23,051 nt of DNA, from the NCBI GenBank assembly GCA_964540025.1, contig CAZIKQ010000028.1, positions 1-23,051 on the forward strand, written 5' to 3'. Every line of letters starts with the position of its first letter. Position 1 is the first letter of the stretch. The notes under the pieces are model-generated. The model saw nothing but the letters and a program-made list of their open reading frames with translations, did not search any database and was not told the origin of the DNA. The position numbers were made by a program, and so were the translations under genes. Positions 15,281-22,891 of this stretch are shown here, piece by piece. Source of the stretch: RGIG250 sp964540025. Lineage in GTDB: Bacteria; Bacillota; Negativicutes; Selenomonadales; Selenomonadaceae.

Positions 15281-16639
15281 ATGAATCGAGAGCATTTTTC
15301 TTCCAGATTGGGGTTCATTCTGGTTACGGCGGCCTGTTCTATCGGATTGGGAAATATCTGGCGGTTTCCTTACATCGTTGGGAAGTATGGCGGGGCATCC
15401 TTTGTGCTCCTGTACGTTCTCTTTCTGGTCATCCTGGGGCTTCCCTGCGTGGTGATGGAAATGGCGGTGGGCCGGGCCAGTCAGCGCAGCACCGCTCTGT
15501 CCTTTGACATTCTGGAGCCAAAGGGTTCAAAATGGCATTACTTCAAACACGTTACCTTTGCAGGCAATTACCTGCTGATGATGTTCTATACGGTGATCAG
15601 CGGCTGGCTTATCTGGTATTTTGTGGCAATGATGAACGGCCGGTTCCAGGGGCTGAACACCGCTGAGATCGCCGGGGTATTCTCCGGTTTGTTGCAAAGC
15701 CCCGGCATCATGACGGTTTACACGCTGGTGGCAATCTTTATTTCCGTGGTGGTATGCGCCATAGGCGTGCAAAAAGGGGTGGAAAAGGTTACAAAAATCC
15801 TGATGCTGCTACTGTTTTCCCTTCTGATCGTTCTGGCGGTAAAATCGGTGCTGCTGCCCAATGCGGAGCTGGGGCTCCACTATTACCTCTATCCGGATTT
15901 TGCCCGGGTGAAGGAGATCGGTCTGGCGGAATGTATCTTCGCGGCCATGGGGCAGGCGTTTTTCACTTTGAGCATCGGCATCGGCGTATTGACTGCCTTC
16001 GGGAGCCGGGTCGGCAAGAGCAGTTCCCTGACGGAAGATGCCGTATACATGGGGGTCCTGGATACGATCGTCGCCTTTCTGGCGGGGCTGATCATTTTTC
16101 CCTCCTGTTTCAGCTTCGGGGTCGAGCCGGACAGCGGCCCGAACCTGCTGTTCGTGACTCTGCCCAATATTTTCAATGCGATGGAGGGTGGCCGAATCTG
16201 GGGGAGCCTGTTCTTTCTGTTCATGTGCTTTGCCGCCGTGTCCACCCTCATCACCGTGATCGAAAATATCATCACTTACACCATGGACTGGAAGGGCTGG
16301 AGCCGGAAAAAGGCCGCGAGCGTCAATTTTATCGGCTTGTTTGTGCTGTCCCTGCCCTGCATTTTGGGCTTTAACCTGTGGAGCGATATCCAGCCACTGG
16401 GGGCGGGGACAAATATTCTCGACCTGGAAGATTTCATCCTGAGCAACAATCTGCTGCCCCTGGGCAGTCTGGTTTTCCTGCTGTTCTGTACCAGCCGTTA
16501 CGGCTGGGGTTGGGATAATTTTTATCAGGAGACCTGTCTGGGCAAAGGCATGAATTTTCCGCTGTGGGCCCGCCGGTACATCAGCTATGGACTTCCCTTT
16601 ATCGTCCTGCTCATCTTCGCCTGGGGGTATCTGACCTGA
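15281..16639 (+). CDS. Sodium-dependent transporter, NSS (SNF) family
   Basis: A 452-residue inner-membrane symporter, a normal length for bacterial 11-12-span NSS proteins such as LeuT and Tyt1. The first span has the family sodium/substrate motif GLGNIWRFPYIVGKYGGASF (about 22-41). Further spans cover the whole length, with the conserved AMGQAFFTLSIGIGVL region in the middle (span 6). The substrate is probably an amino acid, but it cannot be read from sequence. The ATG at 15281 follows AAAAGGGGAGAATG. A terminator follows at 16701, so the gene is probably monocistronic and unrelated to the regulon on its left. Confidence 0.93.
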   Translation: MNREHFSSRLGFILVTAACSIGLGNIWRFPYIVGKYGGASFVLLYVLFLVILGLPCVVMEMAVGRASQRSTALSFDILEPKGSKWHYFKHVTFAGNYLLMMFYTVISGWLIWYFVAMMNGRFQGLNTAEIAGVFSGLLQSPGIMTVYTLVAIFISVVVCAIGVQKGVEKVTKILMLLLFSLLIVLAVKSVLLPNAELGLHYYLYPDFARVKEIGLAECIFAAMGQAFFTLSIGIGVLTAFGSRVGKSSSLTEDAVYMGVLDTIVAFLAGLIIFPSCFSFGVEPDSGPNLLFVTLPNIFNAMEGGRIWGSLFFLFMCFAAVSTLITVIENIITYTMDWKGWSRKKAASVNFIGLFVLSLPCILGFNLWSDIQPLGAGTNILDLEDFILSNNLLPLGSLVFLLFCTSRYGWGWDNFYQETCLGKGMNFPLWARRYISYGLPFIVLLIFAWGYLT

Positions 16640-16700
16640 TCGGCGGCTTGAGCTGCTTCCCGTCGGGCAGTCAATCGAAAAAAGTATAAATTTCCCTTTT

Positions 16701-16728
16701 GCCGTCCTGTTTTGTCAGGGCGGCTTTT
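16701..16728 (+). terminator. Terminator after the symporter gene
   Basis: GCCGTCCTG pairs with CAGGGCGGC (one G-T pair) across a 6-base loop, then TTTT. Its position also argues against a response-regulator start at 16712. Confidence 0.78.
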
Positions 16729-16786
16729 CTCTGGGGCATTCTCTTCAGGCAGAGAAATTTCAAGGAGAGGTAAGAATACCGGCTTG

Positions 16787-16824
16787 TTTAAGGATAATTT
16801 AAGATTTCGGCTGTATCATACAAT
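16787..16824 (+). promoter_or_regulatory. PmrA-box-like direct repeat and promoter of the two-component genes
   Basis: TTTAAG (16787-16792) is repeated exactly 11 bp later (16798-16803), giving TTTAAG-N5-TTTAAG. This fits the YTTAAK-N5-YTTAAK box known for PmrA. The second half-site covers the -35 region of a TACAAT -10 box (16819-16824), the usual layout for activation by OmpR-family regulators. This suggests autoregulation. Confidence 0.6.
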
Positions 16825-16861
16825 AGTCTTTGCAGACTCTTTTATGAGGGAGGGAGCTGCC

Positions 16862-17527
16862 GTGGTCGTTCTATTGGCGGAAGATGATATCAATCTTGGC
16901 AATCTGCTTTCCCAGATGCTGAAAAAGCAGGGGATAAAAACGAAATGGGTAAAGGATGGCAAGGAAGCCTATGATGAAGTATACAATGATGGTTATGACG
17001 TATTGATCCTGGATTGGATGATGCCGGAGCTCAGCGGAATCGAGCTTTGCCGGAAGCTCCGGGAAGAGGAGTATCAGGGAAATATCCTCATGCTTACGGC
17101 AAAGGACACCATCGAGGACCGGGTCAGGGGCCTGAACGGCGGGGCCGATGATTATCTCGTCAAGCCCTTTGATATAAACGAGCTGGTTGCCCGGCTGTAT
17201 GCCCTGTGCCGGCGTCATGGCAATTACAGCGGCAAGGTCTTTGAGTATCGCGGCTACCGGCTTGATTCAAACAAATATACCCTGGAATACAACGGAAGGA
17301 GTACCGAAATCAGAGCCCGGGAGTTCAGCCTGCTTAAATTTTTAATGCTGAACCATGGGCGGGTACTGCCCCGGGATGTAATTTTGACGGAAATTTGGGG
17401 GATAGAAAGCGACATCACGGAGAATAATCTCGATGTTCATATTCGGATGCTGCGCAAAAAAATAAGCGCCATCAGTGATGAGGAGCTCATTTTTACCGTT
17501 AGGGGTGTAGGTTATTGTGTCAAATAG
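16862..17527 (+). CDS. OmpR/PmrA-family response regulator
   Basis: A 221-residue DNA-binding regulator. The receiver domain has acidic pocket AEDD (6-9), phospho-acceptor Asp51 in LILDWMMPELSG, Thr in LTAKD and Lys101 in YLVKPFD. The C-terminal winged helix (about 125-221) has LDVHIRMLRKKI and RGVGYCVK. The GTG at 16862 is chosen because AGGGAGGGAG lies six bases before it and the resulting start (MVVLLAEDD) is typical. Upstream alternatives at 16712 and 16844 would cross the preceding terminator or lack a ribosome site. It overlaps the kinase gene by 11 bp. Direct repeats resembling its own predicted box lie upstream of both this unit and the lipid A unit. Confidence 0.93.
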   Translation: MVVLLAEDDINLGNLLSQMLKKQGIKTKWVKDGKEAYDEVYNDGYDVLILDWMMPELSGIELCRKLREEEYQGNILMLTAKDTIEDRVRGLNGGADDYLVKPFDINELVARLYALCRRHGNYSGKVFEYRGYRLDSNKYTLEYNGRSTEIRAREFSLLKFLMLNHGRVLPRDVILTEIWGIESDITENNLDVHIRMLRKKISAISDEELIFTVRGVGYCVK

Positions 17528-18803
17528 GATGTTTTTGGAGCTCAGGCGGAAGCTGACGATCCAATATTCCTTAGTCTCCTGTCTGTTGATCTTCATTATT
17601 GTCTTTGCCACCTATGCCCTGAACTGGTGGTCGATTCTGGCCATTGAAAGGAAAGAATTACATGAAAAAGCAATTCATGAAGGGGAGGAGTGGATCAACT
17701 CCAAAGAGCTGCCGGTAAATGACAATGAACTGATCAGCGAGGAAATGCTGGCCTATTTTGTGGAGCCCGATGGGAAGGCGGTCATCATCGACCAGATGGG
17801 CAGCGGCGCAGCCGGTAAGGCAATGCTGAGCAAGCGGGGCAGGTGGCCGGATCCGGAGCGGAATACCCGGATGATCAGGGCCCGCGATGAAACGGGAGAG
17901 CATCACTTCCGCTACCTGGCTACCGTGTGCCAGGTCAGGGACAAGGGAGAGACTGTCGGCTGGCTTTATATGTTCAAGAACATGGAAACCTATTATGCCG
18001 CAGGCTGGCGGACGATACACATCCTCGGCATATTGTTCGTTATTCTTGTGCCTTTGGCCGGAGCGGGCAGCTTTTGGCTGGCGGGGCATATGATCAAGCC
18101 CATCGGCGATGCCTATGAAAAGCAAAAGCAGTTTACGGCGGACGCCTCCCACGAAATGCGCACCCCAATCGCGGTAATGAAGCTGGCGGTTCAGGGGATT
18201 AAAACGGATGAGGACAGCAGGCTCAGCAGCTTCAGCGCCAGAACCGCGGCTATGCTGGAGCAGGAAATTGACCGGTTGGGCCACTTAACGGAAACCCTGA
18301 TGAGCATGGCGCGAAGCGATAATGAAGCGTTGAATCAGGACTTTGAACCGGTGATGATGTCGGAGCTTTGCGAGGAAGCGGTGGATCAGCTCCGGCTGAT
18401 TGCCGCCGGAAAAAATATCGGGATCGCGAGCAGTATTGCCCCGGGGATATTCCTGCAAGGAGACAAGTACAGCCTCCACCGGCTGGTGGTCATCATTCTT
18501 AATAATGCCGTCAAGTATTCCCCGGCGGGGACGGAAATCAAGGTAACGCTTACCGCTGACGAAAATATGGTCAGCCTGAAAATAGCCGACCAGGGAATCG
18601 GCATCAGCCGGTCGGACAGGACAAAAATCTTTGAGCGGTTTTACCGGGTGGATAAGGCCCGTAGCCGCAGTATGGGCGGTCTGGGTCTGGGGCTGTCCCT
18701 GGCGCAGTCCATCGTTGGCCGTCATAAGGGGAAAATACTGGTGGAGGATAATATTCCCAGGGGGAGCGTTTTCACCGTCCGGCTGCCAAAATCCCAAGCC
18801 TGA
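17517..18803 (+). CDS. Sensor histidine kinase, PmrB-like arrangement
   Basis: A 428-residue membrane kinase. Two membrane segments (about 18-40 and 166-190) enclose a periplasmic domain of about 125 residues that is rich in acidic residues (for example HEGEEW, NDNELISEEM). A short, poorly recognisable HAMP linker is followed by the HisKA domain with phospho-acceptor His212 in DASHEMRTP. The ATPase domain has NNAVKYSP, DQGIGIS, FERFYR and GGLGLGLSLA. The GTG at 17517 overlaps the regulator stop; an ATG at 17529 is possible. Acidic periplasmic patches bind metal or cationic peptides in PmrB/PhoQ-type sensors; the signal here is unknown. The gene context (lipid A-type modification enzymes downstream) supports an envelope-stress sensor. 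Confidence 0.92.
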   Translation: MSNRMFLELRRKLTIQYSLVSCLLIFIIVFATYALNWWSILAIERKELHEKAIHEGEEWINSKELPVNDNELISEEMLAYFVEPDGKAVIIDQMGSGAAGKAMLSKRGRWPDPERNTRMIRARDETGEHHFRYLATVCQVRDKGETVGWLYMFKNMETYYAAGWRTIHILGILFVILVPLAGAGSFWLAGHMIKPIGDAYEKQKQFTADASHEMRTPIAVMKLAVQGIKTDEDSRLSSFSARTAAMLEQEIDRLGHLTETLMSMARSDNEALNQDFEPVMMSELCEEAVDQLRLIAAGKNIGIASSIAPGIFLQGDKYSLHRLVVIILNNAVKYSPAGTEIKVTLTADENMVSLKIADQGIGISRSDRTKIFERFYRVDKARSRSMGGLGLGLSLAQSIVGRHKGKILVEDNIPRGSVFTVRLPKSQA

Positions 18804-18845
18804 TAAACCTGGGCTGCTTGAACGGTTCCCACAATAAATGAAAAC

Positions 18846-18894
18846 GACGAAAATTTACCCTCGGACTTCAGGGAAGCCCGGGGGTATTTTCGTT
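18846..18894 (+). terminator. Hairpin after the kinase gene
   Basis: ACGAAAATTTACCC on the left pairs with GGGGTATTTTCGT on the right (one bulge), enclosing a CGG/CCG stem. It lies about 45 bp after the kinase stop and before the next promoter. The T-run is internal, so it is a moderate terminator or a processing structure. Confidence 0.5.
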
Positions 18895-18902
18895 GCAGGC
18901 TA

Positions 18903-18965
18903 TTTCAGGTTAGTTTCATTAAGGCTTATTTCATTAAGTTTCATTTAATTGGGGCGTGGTACATT
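18903..18965 (+). promoter_or_regulatory. Array of regulator half-sites and promoter of the lipid A unit
   Basis: Four related half-sites start at 18903, 18914, 18929 and 18939 (TTTCAGGTTAG, TTTCATTAAG, TTTCATTAAG, TTTCATTTAA). Within them ATTAAG (18933) and TTTAAT (18944) are 11 bp apart, matching a PmrA-type box. The last overlaps the -35 position of a TACATT -10 box (18960-18965). The most economical reading is a binding array for the adjacent response regulator. Confidence 0.6.
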
Positions 18966-19037
18966 GTTAAAAAATGCGGTTGAAGAAGCCGCGCGCTGTA
19001 ACAATCGACAAGACCGTTTTTGTGGGGGTGTATGCAA

Positions 19038-19193
19038 ATGACTGGATCCGGGAAGCTGCTGATTGCCGCGCTGGGGTTGCTGGCGGTCGGGTTGTTTTTT
19101 GTCTTTGGGGAGGAAAAAGCGGTTGAAACCCTGATCGACTGTATTCTGATAGTTCTGAATTTCTTTGAAGGGGAAACCCCGCACGGCGCGTGA
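19038..19193 (+). CDS. 51-residue membrane protein leading the lipid A unit
   Basis: A small protein with a short polar start (MTGSGK), one hydrophobic span (LLIAALGLLAVGLFFVF, about 7-23) and a second amphipathic or hydrophobic segment (TLIDCILIVLNFF, about 31-43), ending in an acidic tail. GGGGG at 19024-19028 gives good spacing to the ATG at 19038; an ATG at 19032 is too close. It is the first gene after the half-site array and lies about 100 bp before the ArnT-like gene, so it should be induced with the modification enzymes. It recalls in concept the PmrA-induced membrane peptide PmrR of Salmonella, which controls LpxT, but no homology is visible. Function unknown. Confidence 0.6.
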   Translation: MTGSGKLLIAALGLLAVGLFFVFGEEKAVETLIDCILIVLNFFEGETPHGA

Positions 19194-19298
19194 GGGGCGC
19201 CGGCAGGCAAATGGGGATGGTCTCCCGCCGGAAGACTTACCGGGAAAACGGCAGCGAAGCTGGTTGTTTTGTCAGGAAGGGATGGAGGTAGTTGATTG

Positions 19299-20738
19299 AT
19301 GGAATTTAAGAATGAGGCAGGGCGAATCTTTTGCCTGCTGGCCATAATGCTTTTGTCAGGCAATGGGCAGCTGGCGGTAACCGATCCGGTAGAAGCCAAT
19401 TACACCCTGACGGCAAGGGAAATGCTGGAGGCGGGGGATTGGCTTTCTCCGCGGATTTATGGCAATTACTGGTTCGATAAGCCGGCCTTCTATTACTGGG
19501 AGCTGATGGTTTCTTATTTGGTTTTCGGCGTCGGCAATTTTTCTTCCCGGTTTCCCACGGTTATTTTTGCCCTGATGAACGCCGGGCTTACCTTCTGGCT
19601 GGCCAAAAGGCTTTACGGCCGGCGGGTAGGGCTGGCCGCCTTGATGATAGTCGGTACATCTCTGGAATTTTGGTATTTGGGCAAGGCCGTCATCACGGAC
19701 ATGACGCTGATGTTCTTCTTTAATACCGCCCTGACTATGTTCTGTCTGGGCTTCAAGGAAAATAACCGCCGCTTCTACCTGCCCGGCTATTTCTTTGCCG
19801 GTCTGGCGGTGCTGACGAAGGGGCCGGTGGGTCTGCTGCTGCCGGGGCTGATCGTCAGTGCCTTTTTACTGTATCGGGGACGCTTCCGAGAGCTGCTGCG
19901 GCTGAAATGGCTTTCCGGTCTGGCGGTTTTTGCCCTGGCGGGCTGTTCCTGGTATTACCTCATGTACCGGCAGCACGGGATGGCTTTTTTAGAGGGCTTT
20001 CTGGGGGTCCACAATTATCTGCGGGCCACCGTATCCGAGCATCCCCGGGATGACGTCTGGTTCTATTACCTGCTGATTTTTCTGCTGGGTTTCTGCCCCT
20101 GGTCGTTTATGGCCCTGTACCGGCTGAAAAAGAACTGGCGGCGGCTGGCAGGGTTGAAGCTGGCCGACCATACTCTGTTCCTGCTTATGTGGGGACTGAT
20201 CGTCAATATTTTCTTCCAGCTGATGGCGACAAAATATCTGACTTATACACTGCCGGCCCTGATGCCCTGGGCAATTTTGACGGCCAGGCTGCTGGAGGAA
20301 AAATTTGCGCTGGTTCGCCGTACCGCTCTTACTACCGGGGTGATATTGTCCCTTCTGACCTTTGTCCTGGCCGTGCCCCTGTGTGAGCGCCGGTCTGGCA
20401 CTGAGATAGCGGAAGCGCTGGCAGTCGTGGACAGGGAGGCGGTCATCTATAATTTTGGCGATTACCGCCCCTCAGAGGTCTTTTATTCCCGGCGGCTGAT
20501 CCGCTCGCTGGTTCCCGAAGATGAATTAGAGACCTTGAAGCCTGGCGGTATCAACTGGAACGCCAAAAATGTCATGCCCCTTTATCCTTTGGAAAAGCTG
20601 CCCCGGGGCGGGACCCTGTACATAGTCTGCGATCTGGACAAGTATGAAGAGCTGCTGGAGAAGCTGCCCGGCGTCCGCTGCGGGAGGATAAGGGAAACTG
20701 AGGAACGGGTATTACTGTGGGCAGAGCTGCCCCGGTAG
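19299..20738 (+). CDS. ArnT/FlmK-like lipid A glycosyltransferase (GT39/83 family)
   Basis: A 479-residue multi-span inner-membrane enzyme expected to transfer a sugar from a polyprenyl-phosphate donor to an envelope acceptor on the periplasmic side. The first periplasmic loop carries the family's acidic motif DPVEANY (29-35), REMLEAGDWL and YWFDKPAFYYW. LAVLTKGPVG in the middle is also typical. About ten or more membrane spans are followed by a soluble C-terminal domain. GGAGG at 19284-19288 precedes the ATG at 19299; an in-frame TTG at 19296 is possible. The next two genes encode a donor synthase and a deacetylase. By analogy with Francisella FlmK the sugar may be galactosamine on lipid A. 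The exact sugar and acceptor are inferred. Confidence 0.88.
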   Translation: MEFKNEAGRIFCLLAIMLLSGNGQLAVTDPVEANYTLTAREMLEAGDWLSPRIYGNYWFDKPAFYYWELMVSYLVFGVGNFSSRFPTVIFALMNAGLTFWLAKRLYGRRVGLAALMIVGTSLEFWYLGKAVITDMTLMFFFNTALTMFCLGFKENNRRFYLPGYFFAGLAVLTKGPVGLLLPGLIVSAFLLYRGRFRELLRLKWLSGLAVFALAGCSWYYLMYRQHGMAFLEGFLGVHNYLRATVSEHPRDDVWFYYLLIFLLGFCPWSFMALYRLKKNWRRLAGLKLADHTLFLLMWGLIVNIFFQLMATKYLTYTLPALMPWAILTARLLEEKFALVRRTALTTGVILSLLTFVLAVPLCERRSGTEIAEALAVVDREAVIYNFGDYRPSEVFYSRRLIRSLVPEDELETLKPGGINWNAKNVMPLYPLEKLPRGGTLYIVCDLDKYEELLEKLPGVRCGRIRETEERVLLWAELPR

Positions 20739-20755
20739 AAGGGGAAAGGGGAAAT

Positions 20756-21736
20756 ATGATGGACCGGAGAAAATGTGTTTCTATAGTGGTGCCGGTATAT
20801 AACGAAGAGGATAACATCGAGCATTTTTATCAGGCGGTCAGGGAGGTAATGGGGGCCCTGCCGTACCATTGGGAGCTCATCTTTGTGGACGATGGTTCAA
20901 GGGATGCCAGCCGCCTTATCCTCAATAGGTTAGAGAGACGGGACGTTCATGTTAAAGCCTTGTTTTTGACCCGCAACTATGGTCATCAGACGGCGCTGAC
21001 CTGCGGCCTCGATCATGCGGAGGGGGACGCGGTCATCAGTATGGACGGCGATATGCAGCATCCTCCGGAGCTGATACCGGCCCTGCTGGAAAAATGGAAA
21101 AAGGGTTTTGACGTTGTGCAGACGGTGCGCCGGGCGACTGAGGACGCCGGGCTGATGAAGCGCGTTACCTCGGGCCTGTACTATAAACTGCTGAATTTAA
21201 TTTCCAGCGTGCCGATTCGGGAGGGCGGGTCAGATTTTAGATTGCTAGATCGGGAGGCGGTGCTGGCCCTGCGCTGCTACCGGGAGCACGTCCGCTTCCT
21301 GCGGGGACTGGTGCCCTCCCTGGGCTTTCGCCAGACAGAACTGGAATTTACCGCGCCGCCCCGCTTTGCCGGCGAGTCTAAATATTCCCCGAAGAAAATG
21401 CTGCGCCTTGCCCTGGACGGAGTTTTTACCTGTTCCACCTTCCCTTTGCGGTTGGGTTTATACGCTGGTATGGCCAGCTCGCTGTTCAGCGCGGCGCTGA
21501 TCGTCCATGTGCTGTATGAAGCGTTTATTACCGGAGACGTGGTCAGCGGCTGGTCCACAATCGTGGCTTGCAGCGCTTTCTTCAGCGGCGTGCAGCTGAT
21601 GATCATGGGAGTTATCGGAGAATACGTGGCCCGGGTCTATGAGGAGACAAAGAATCATCCCCTCTATCTGTTGCAGGAGCCTGGGCAGGGCCGGGAGAGG
21701 AACGGAAGAAAATATGAATATCCCCGGCAAGCATAA
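20756..21736 (+). CDS. Polyprenyl-phosphate glycosyltransferase (GT2, ArnC/FlmF2/GtrB-like)
   Basis: A 326-residue enzyme that should make an undecaprenyl-phosphate-linked sugar from a nucleotide sugar. The GT-A domain has VVPVYNEEDNI, FVDDGSRD, the metal-binding DGD in MDGDMQHPP, and GGSDFRLLDR. The FAGESKYSPKKM motif and two C-terminal membrane spans (about 230-300) follow, the standard layout for this family. The ATG at 20756 (or 20759) is preferred because GGGGAAAGGGG precedes it; the longer frame from 20717 would overlap the preceding gene and has no site. It begins 17 bp after the ArnT-like gene. In Francisella FlmF2 does this step for GalNAc, which fits the deacetylase that follows. 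Confidence 0.9.
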   Translation: MMDRRKCVSIVVPVYNEEDNIEHFYQAVREVMGALPYHWELIFVDDGSRDASRLILNRLERRDVHVKALFLTRNYGHQTALTCGLDHAEGDAVISMDGDMQHPPELIPALLEKWKKGFDVVQTVRRATEDAGLMKRVTSGLYYKLLNLISSVPIREGGSDFRLLDREAVLALRCYREHVRFLRGLVPSLGFRQTELEFTAPPRFAGESKYSPKKMLRLALDGVFTCSTFPLRLGLYAGMASSLFSAALIVHVLYEAFITGDVVSGWSTIVACSAFFSGVQLMIMGVIGEYVARVYEETKNHPLYLLQEPGQGRERNGRKYEYPRQA

Positions 21737-21809
21737 GCCGCTGTTTTGGGTATTCCCGCTACATTTCTTTTAGTAAAGTTTTTGCCTTTGGGAAGGAGGC
21801 TGATCGGGC

Positions 21810-22655
21810 TTGAAAAAGCTTATCGTGAACGGGGATGATTTCGGCTTGCACCCCGGCGTCAATCAGGCGGTCATGCAGGCTTACCGGCTGGGCTGTCTTA
21901 AAAGCGCCAGCTTTATGCCGTCGGGGGAGGCGGCCGGGGAGGCGGCGGCTCTGGCCCTAAAGGAACCGGGGTTGAGCGTGGGATTGCATTTTACTCTGGT
22001 GGAGGCAAAGCCGGTGAGCCCGGTGGAAAAAATTCCCAGTCTGGTGGATGAAAACGGTTTGTTCTTAGCTGATTACGGAGTTTTTATCGGGAAATATCTC
22101 CGGGGGCAGATAAAGCTCCGGGAGGTGGCCGCCGAGTGCGAGGCCCAGCTTCAGCGGATGGAGGAATTGGGACTTCGTCCTGATCATTTTGACAGCCACC
22201 AGCACCTTCACGCGCTGCCCGGCATTACGGAGGTCTGCCTTGACGCCATGGGGCGCCACGGCATAAGGCGGATGCGCTGCCCGGCGGAGGGCTGCTGCTT
22301 CCGGGGTGGGCTGCCCTTAAAGCCGGTGCGGTTCGCCCTCCGGGGCGGTCTGACCATTCTCGCCCGGTGGGCGGGCCGGAAAGCCAGGCAGCGGGGAATA
22401 AGGCTGCCGGAGCATTTCTTCGGGATGCTGGGCGGCGGTCAGATGACCGGTAAAAATCTGCGCCGGATCATCCGGGAGCTGCCGGAGGGTATCAGTGAGG
22501 TGATGGTCCATCCGGGAGCGGACAGGAAAATTCTGGAGAGGGAATATAGCTGGGGCTACAGCTGGGAGGGGGAGCTGGAGGCCGTTACGGAGGAGGAAAC
22601 GCTGGAGCTGCTGAAGGCTCTCAGAATAGAAGCAGCCTCCTACCGGGCCGTGTAA
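21810..22655 (+). CDS. YdjC/ChbG-family deacetylase (NaxD/HpnK-like)
   Basis: A 281-residue metal-dependent carbohydrate deacetylase. The metal and catalytic motifs are NGDDFG (7-12), His60 in VGLHF and DSHQHLH (128-134), and a late VMVHPG. The TTG start at 21810 follows GGAAGGAGG (21791-21798). In Francisella, Bordetella and Acinetobacter, members of this family (NaxD, LgmC) remove the N-acetyl group from a polyprenyl-linked GalNAc or GlcNAc so that the amino sugar can be placed on lipid A. HpnK and ChbG are the other subfamilies. The combination with ArnT-like and FlmF2-like genes and a PmrAB-like system makes the NaxD-type role most likely, though this is inference. Confidence 0.88.
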   Translation: MKKLIVNGDDFGLHPGVNQAVMQAYRLGCLKSASFMPSGEAAGEAAALALKEPGLSVGLHFTLVEAKPVSPVEKIPSLVDENGLFLADYGVFIGKYLRGQIKLREVAAECEAQLQRMEELGLRPDHFDSHQHLHALPGITEVCLDAMGRHGIRRMRCPAEGCCFRGGLPLKPVRFALRGGLTILARWAGRKARQRGIRLPEHFFGMLGGGQMTGKNLRRIIRELPEGISEVMVHPGADRKILEREYSWGYSWEGELEAVTEEETLELLKALRIEAASYRAV

Positions 22656-22674
22656 AATGAAAGCGGCAAATTAA

Positions 22675-22695
22675 ACAAGGGCTGGAAGCCCTTGC
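22675..22695. repeat. 21-bp palindromic direct repeat, left copy
   Basis: This copy is repeated at 22862-22882 with one mismatch (20/21). Each is itself a near-palindrome with arms CAAGGGCT and AGCCCTTG. The pair flanks the 166-bp repeat element. No T-run follows, so it is not a clear terminator for the deacetylase gene. Confidence 0.7.
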
Positions 22696-22861
22696 CAGAC
22701 TGTTGACAAAATAGCCTCCCCTCTAGGGGAGGTGGCGGCGTAGCCGCCGGAGGGGTGACAGACAAATCAATGGTTTTCCTGCTTCACCCCTCAGTCGCTT
22801 TCAGCGACAGCTCCCCTAGAGGGGAGCCTCAGACAGAATAAGTTACTTTGTCGACAAGCTG
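22696..22861 (+). mobile_element. 166-bp MITE-like palindromic element
   Basis: A non-coding element made of nested hairpins: CTCCCCTCTAGGGGAG near 22718-22732, GGCGGCGTAGCCGCC near 22734-22748, GGGGTG (22752-22757) facing CACCCC (22785-22790), a TCGCTTTCAGCGA hairpin, and CTCCCCTAGAGGGGAG (22811-22826). The outer ends are imperfect inverted repeats (TGTTGACAAAATA against TGTCGACAAAGTA on the other strand). It has no coding capacity, so mobilisation would need an enzyme acting in trans. Related pieces lie at 1-47 and 14821-14870. Confidence 0.65.
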
Positions 22862-22882
22862 ACAAGGACTGGAAGCCCTTGC
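22862..22882. repeat. 21-bp palindromic direct repeat, right copy
   Basis: Matches 22675-22695 with one base changed. It lies between the MITE-like element and the transposase remnant, and it replaces the expected continuation of that transposase gene. Confidence 0.7.
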
Positions 22883-22891
22883 AGCTGTATA

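Noticed and set aside
16712..16861. N-terminal extension of the response regulator
   Set aside because: It would begin inside the preceding terminator and cover the predicted promoter; the GTG at 16862 has a good ribosome site and gives the normal family length.
18903..18949. CRISPR-like or simple tandem repeats
   Set aside because: The units are 10-11 bp and irregularly spaced immediately before a promoter; this fits regulator half-sites, not a CRISPR array.
19038..19193. The small membrane protein as substrate (bacteriocin precursor) of the NHLM exporter
   Set aside because: It has no NHLP/Nif11-like leader or double-glycine site, is a membrane protein, lies 12 kb away and sits under different regulatory sites.
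22675..22695. Rho-independent terminator of the deacetylase gene
   Set aside because: The hairpin lacks a T-run and has a second copy at 22862-22882, so it belongs to the repeat structure.
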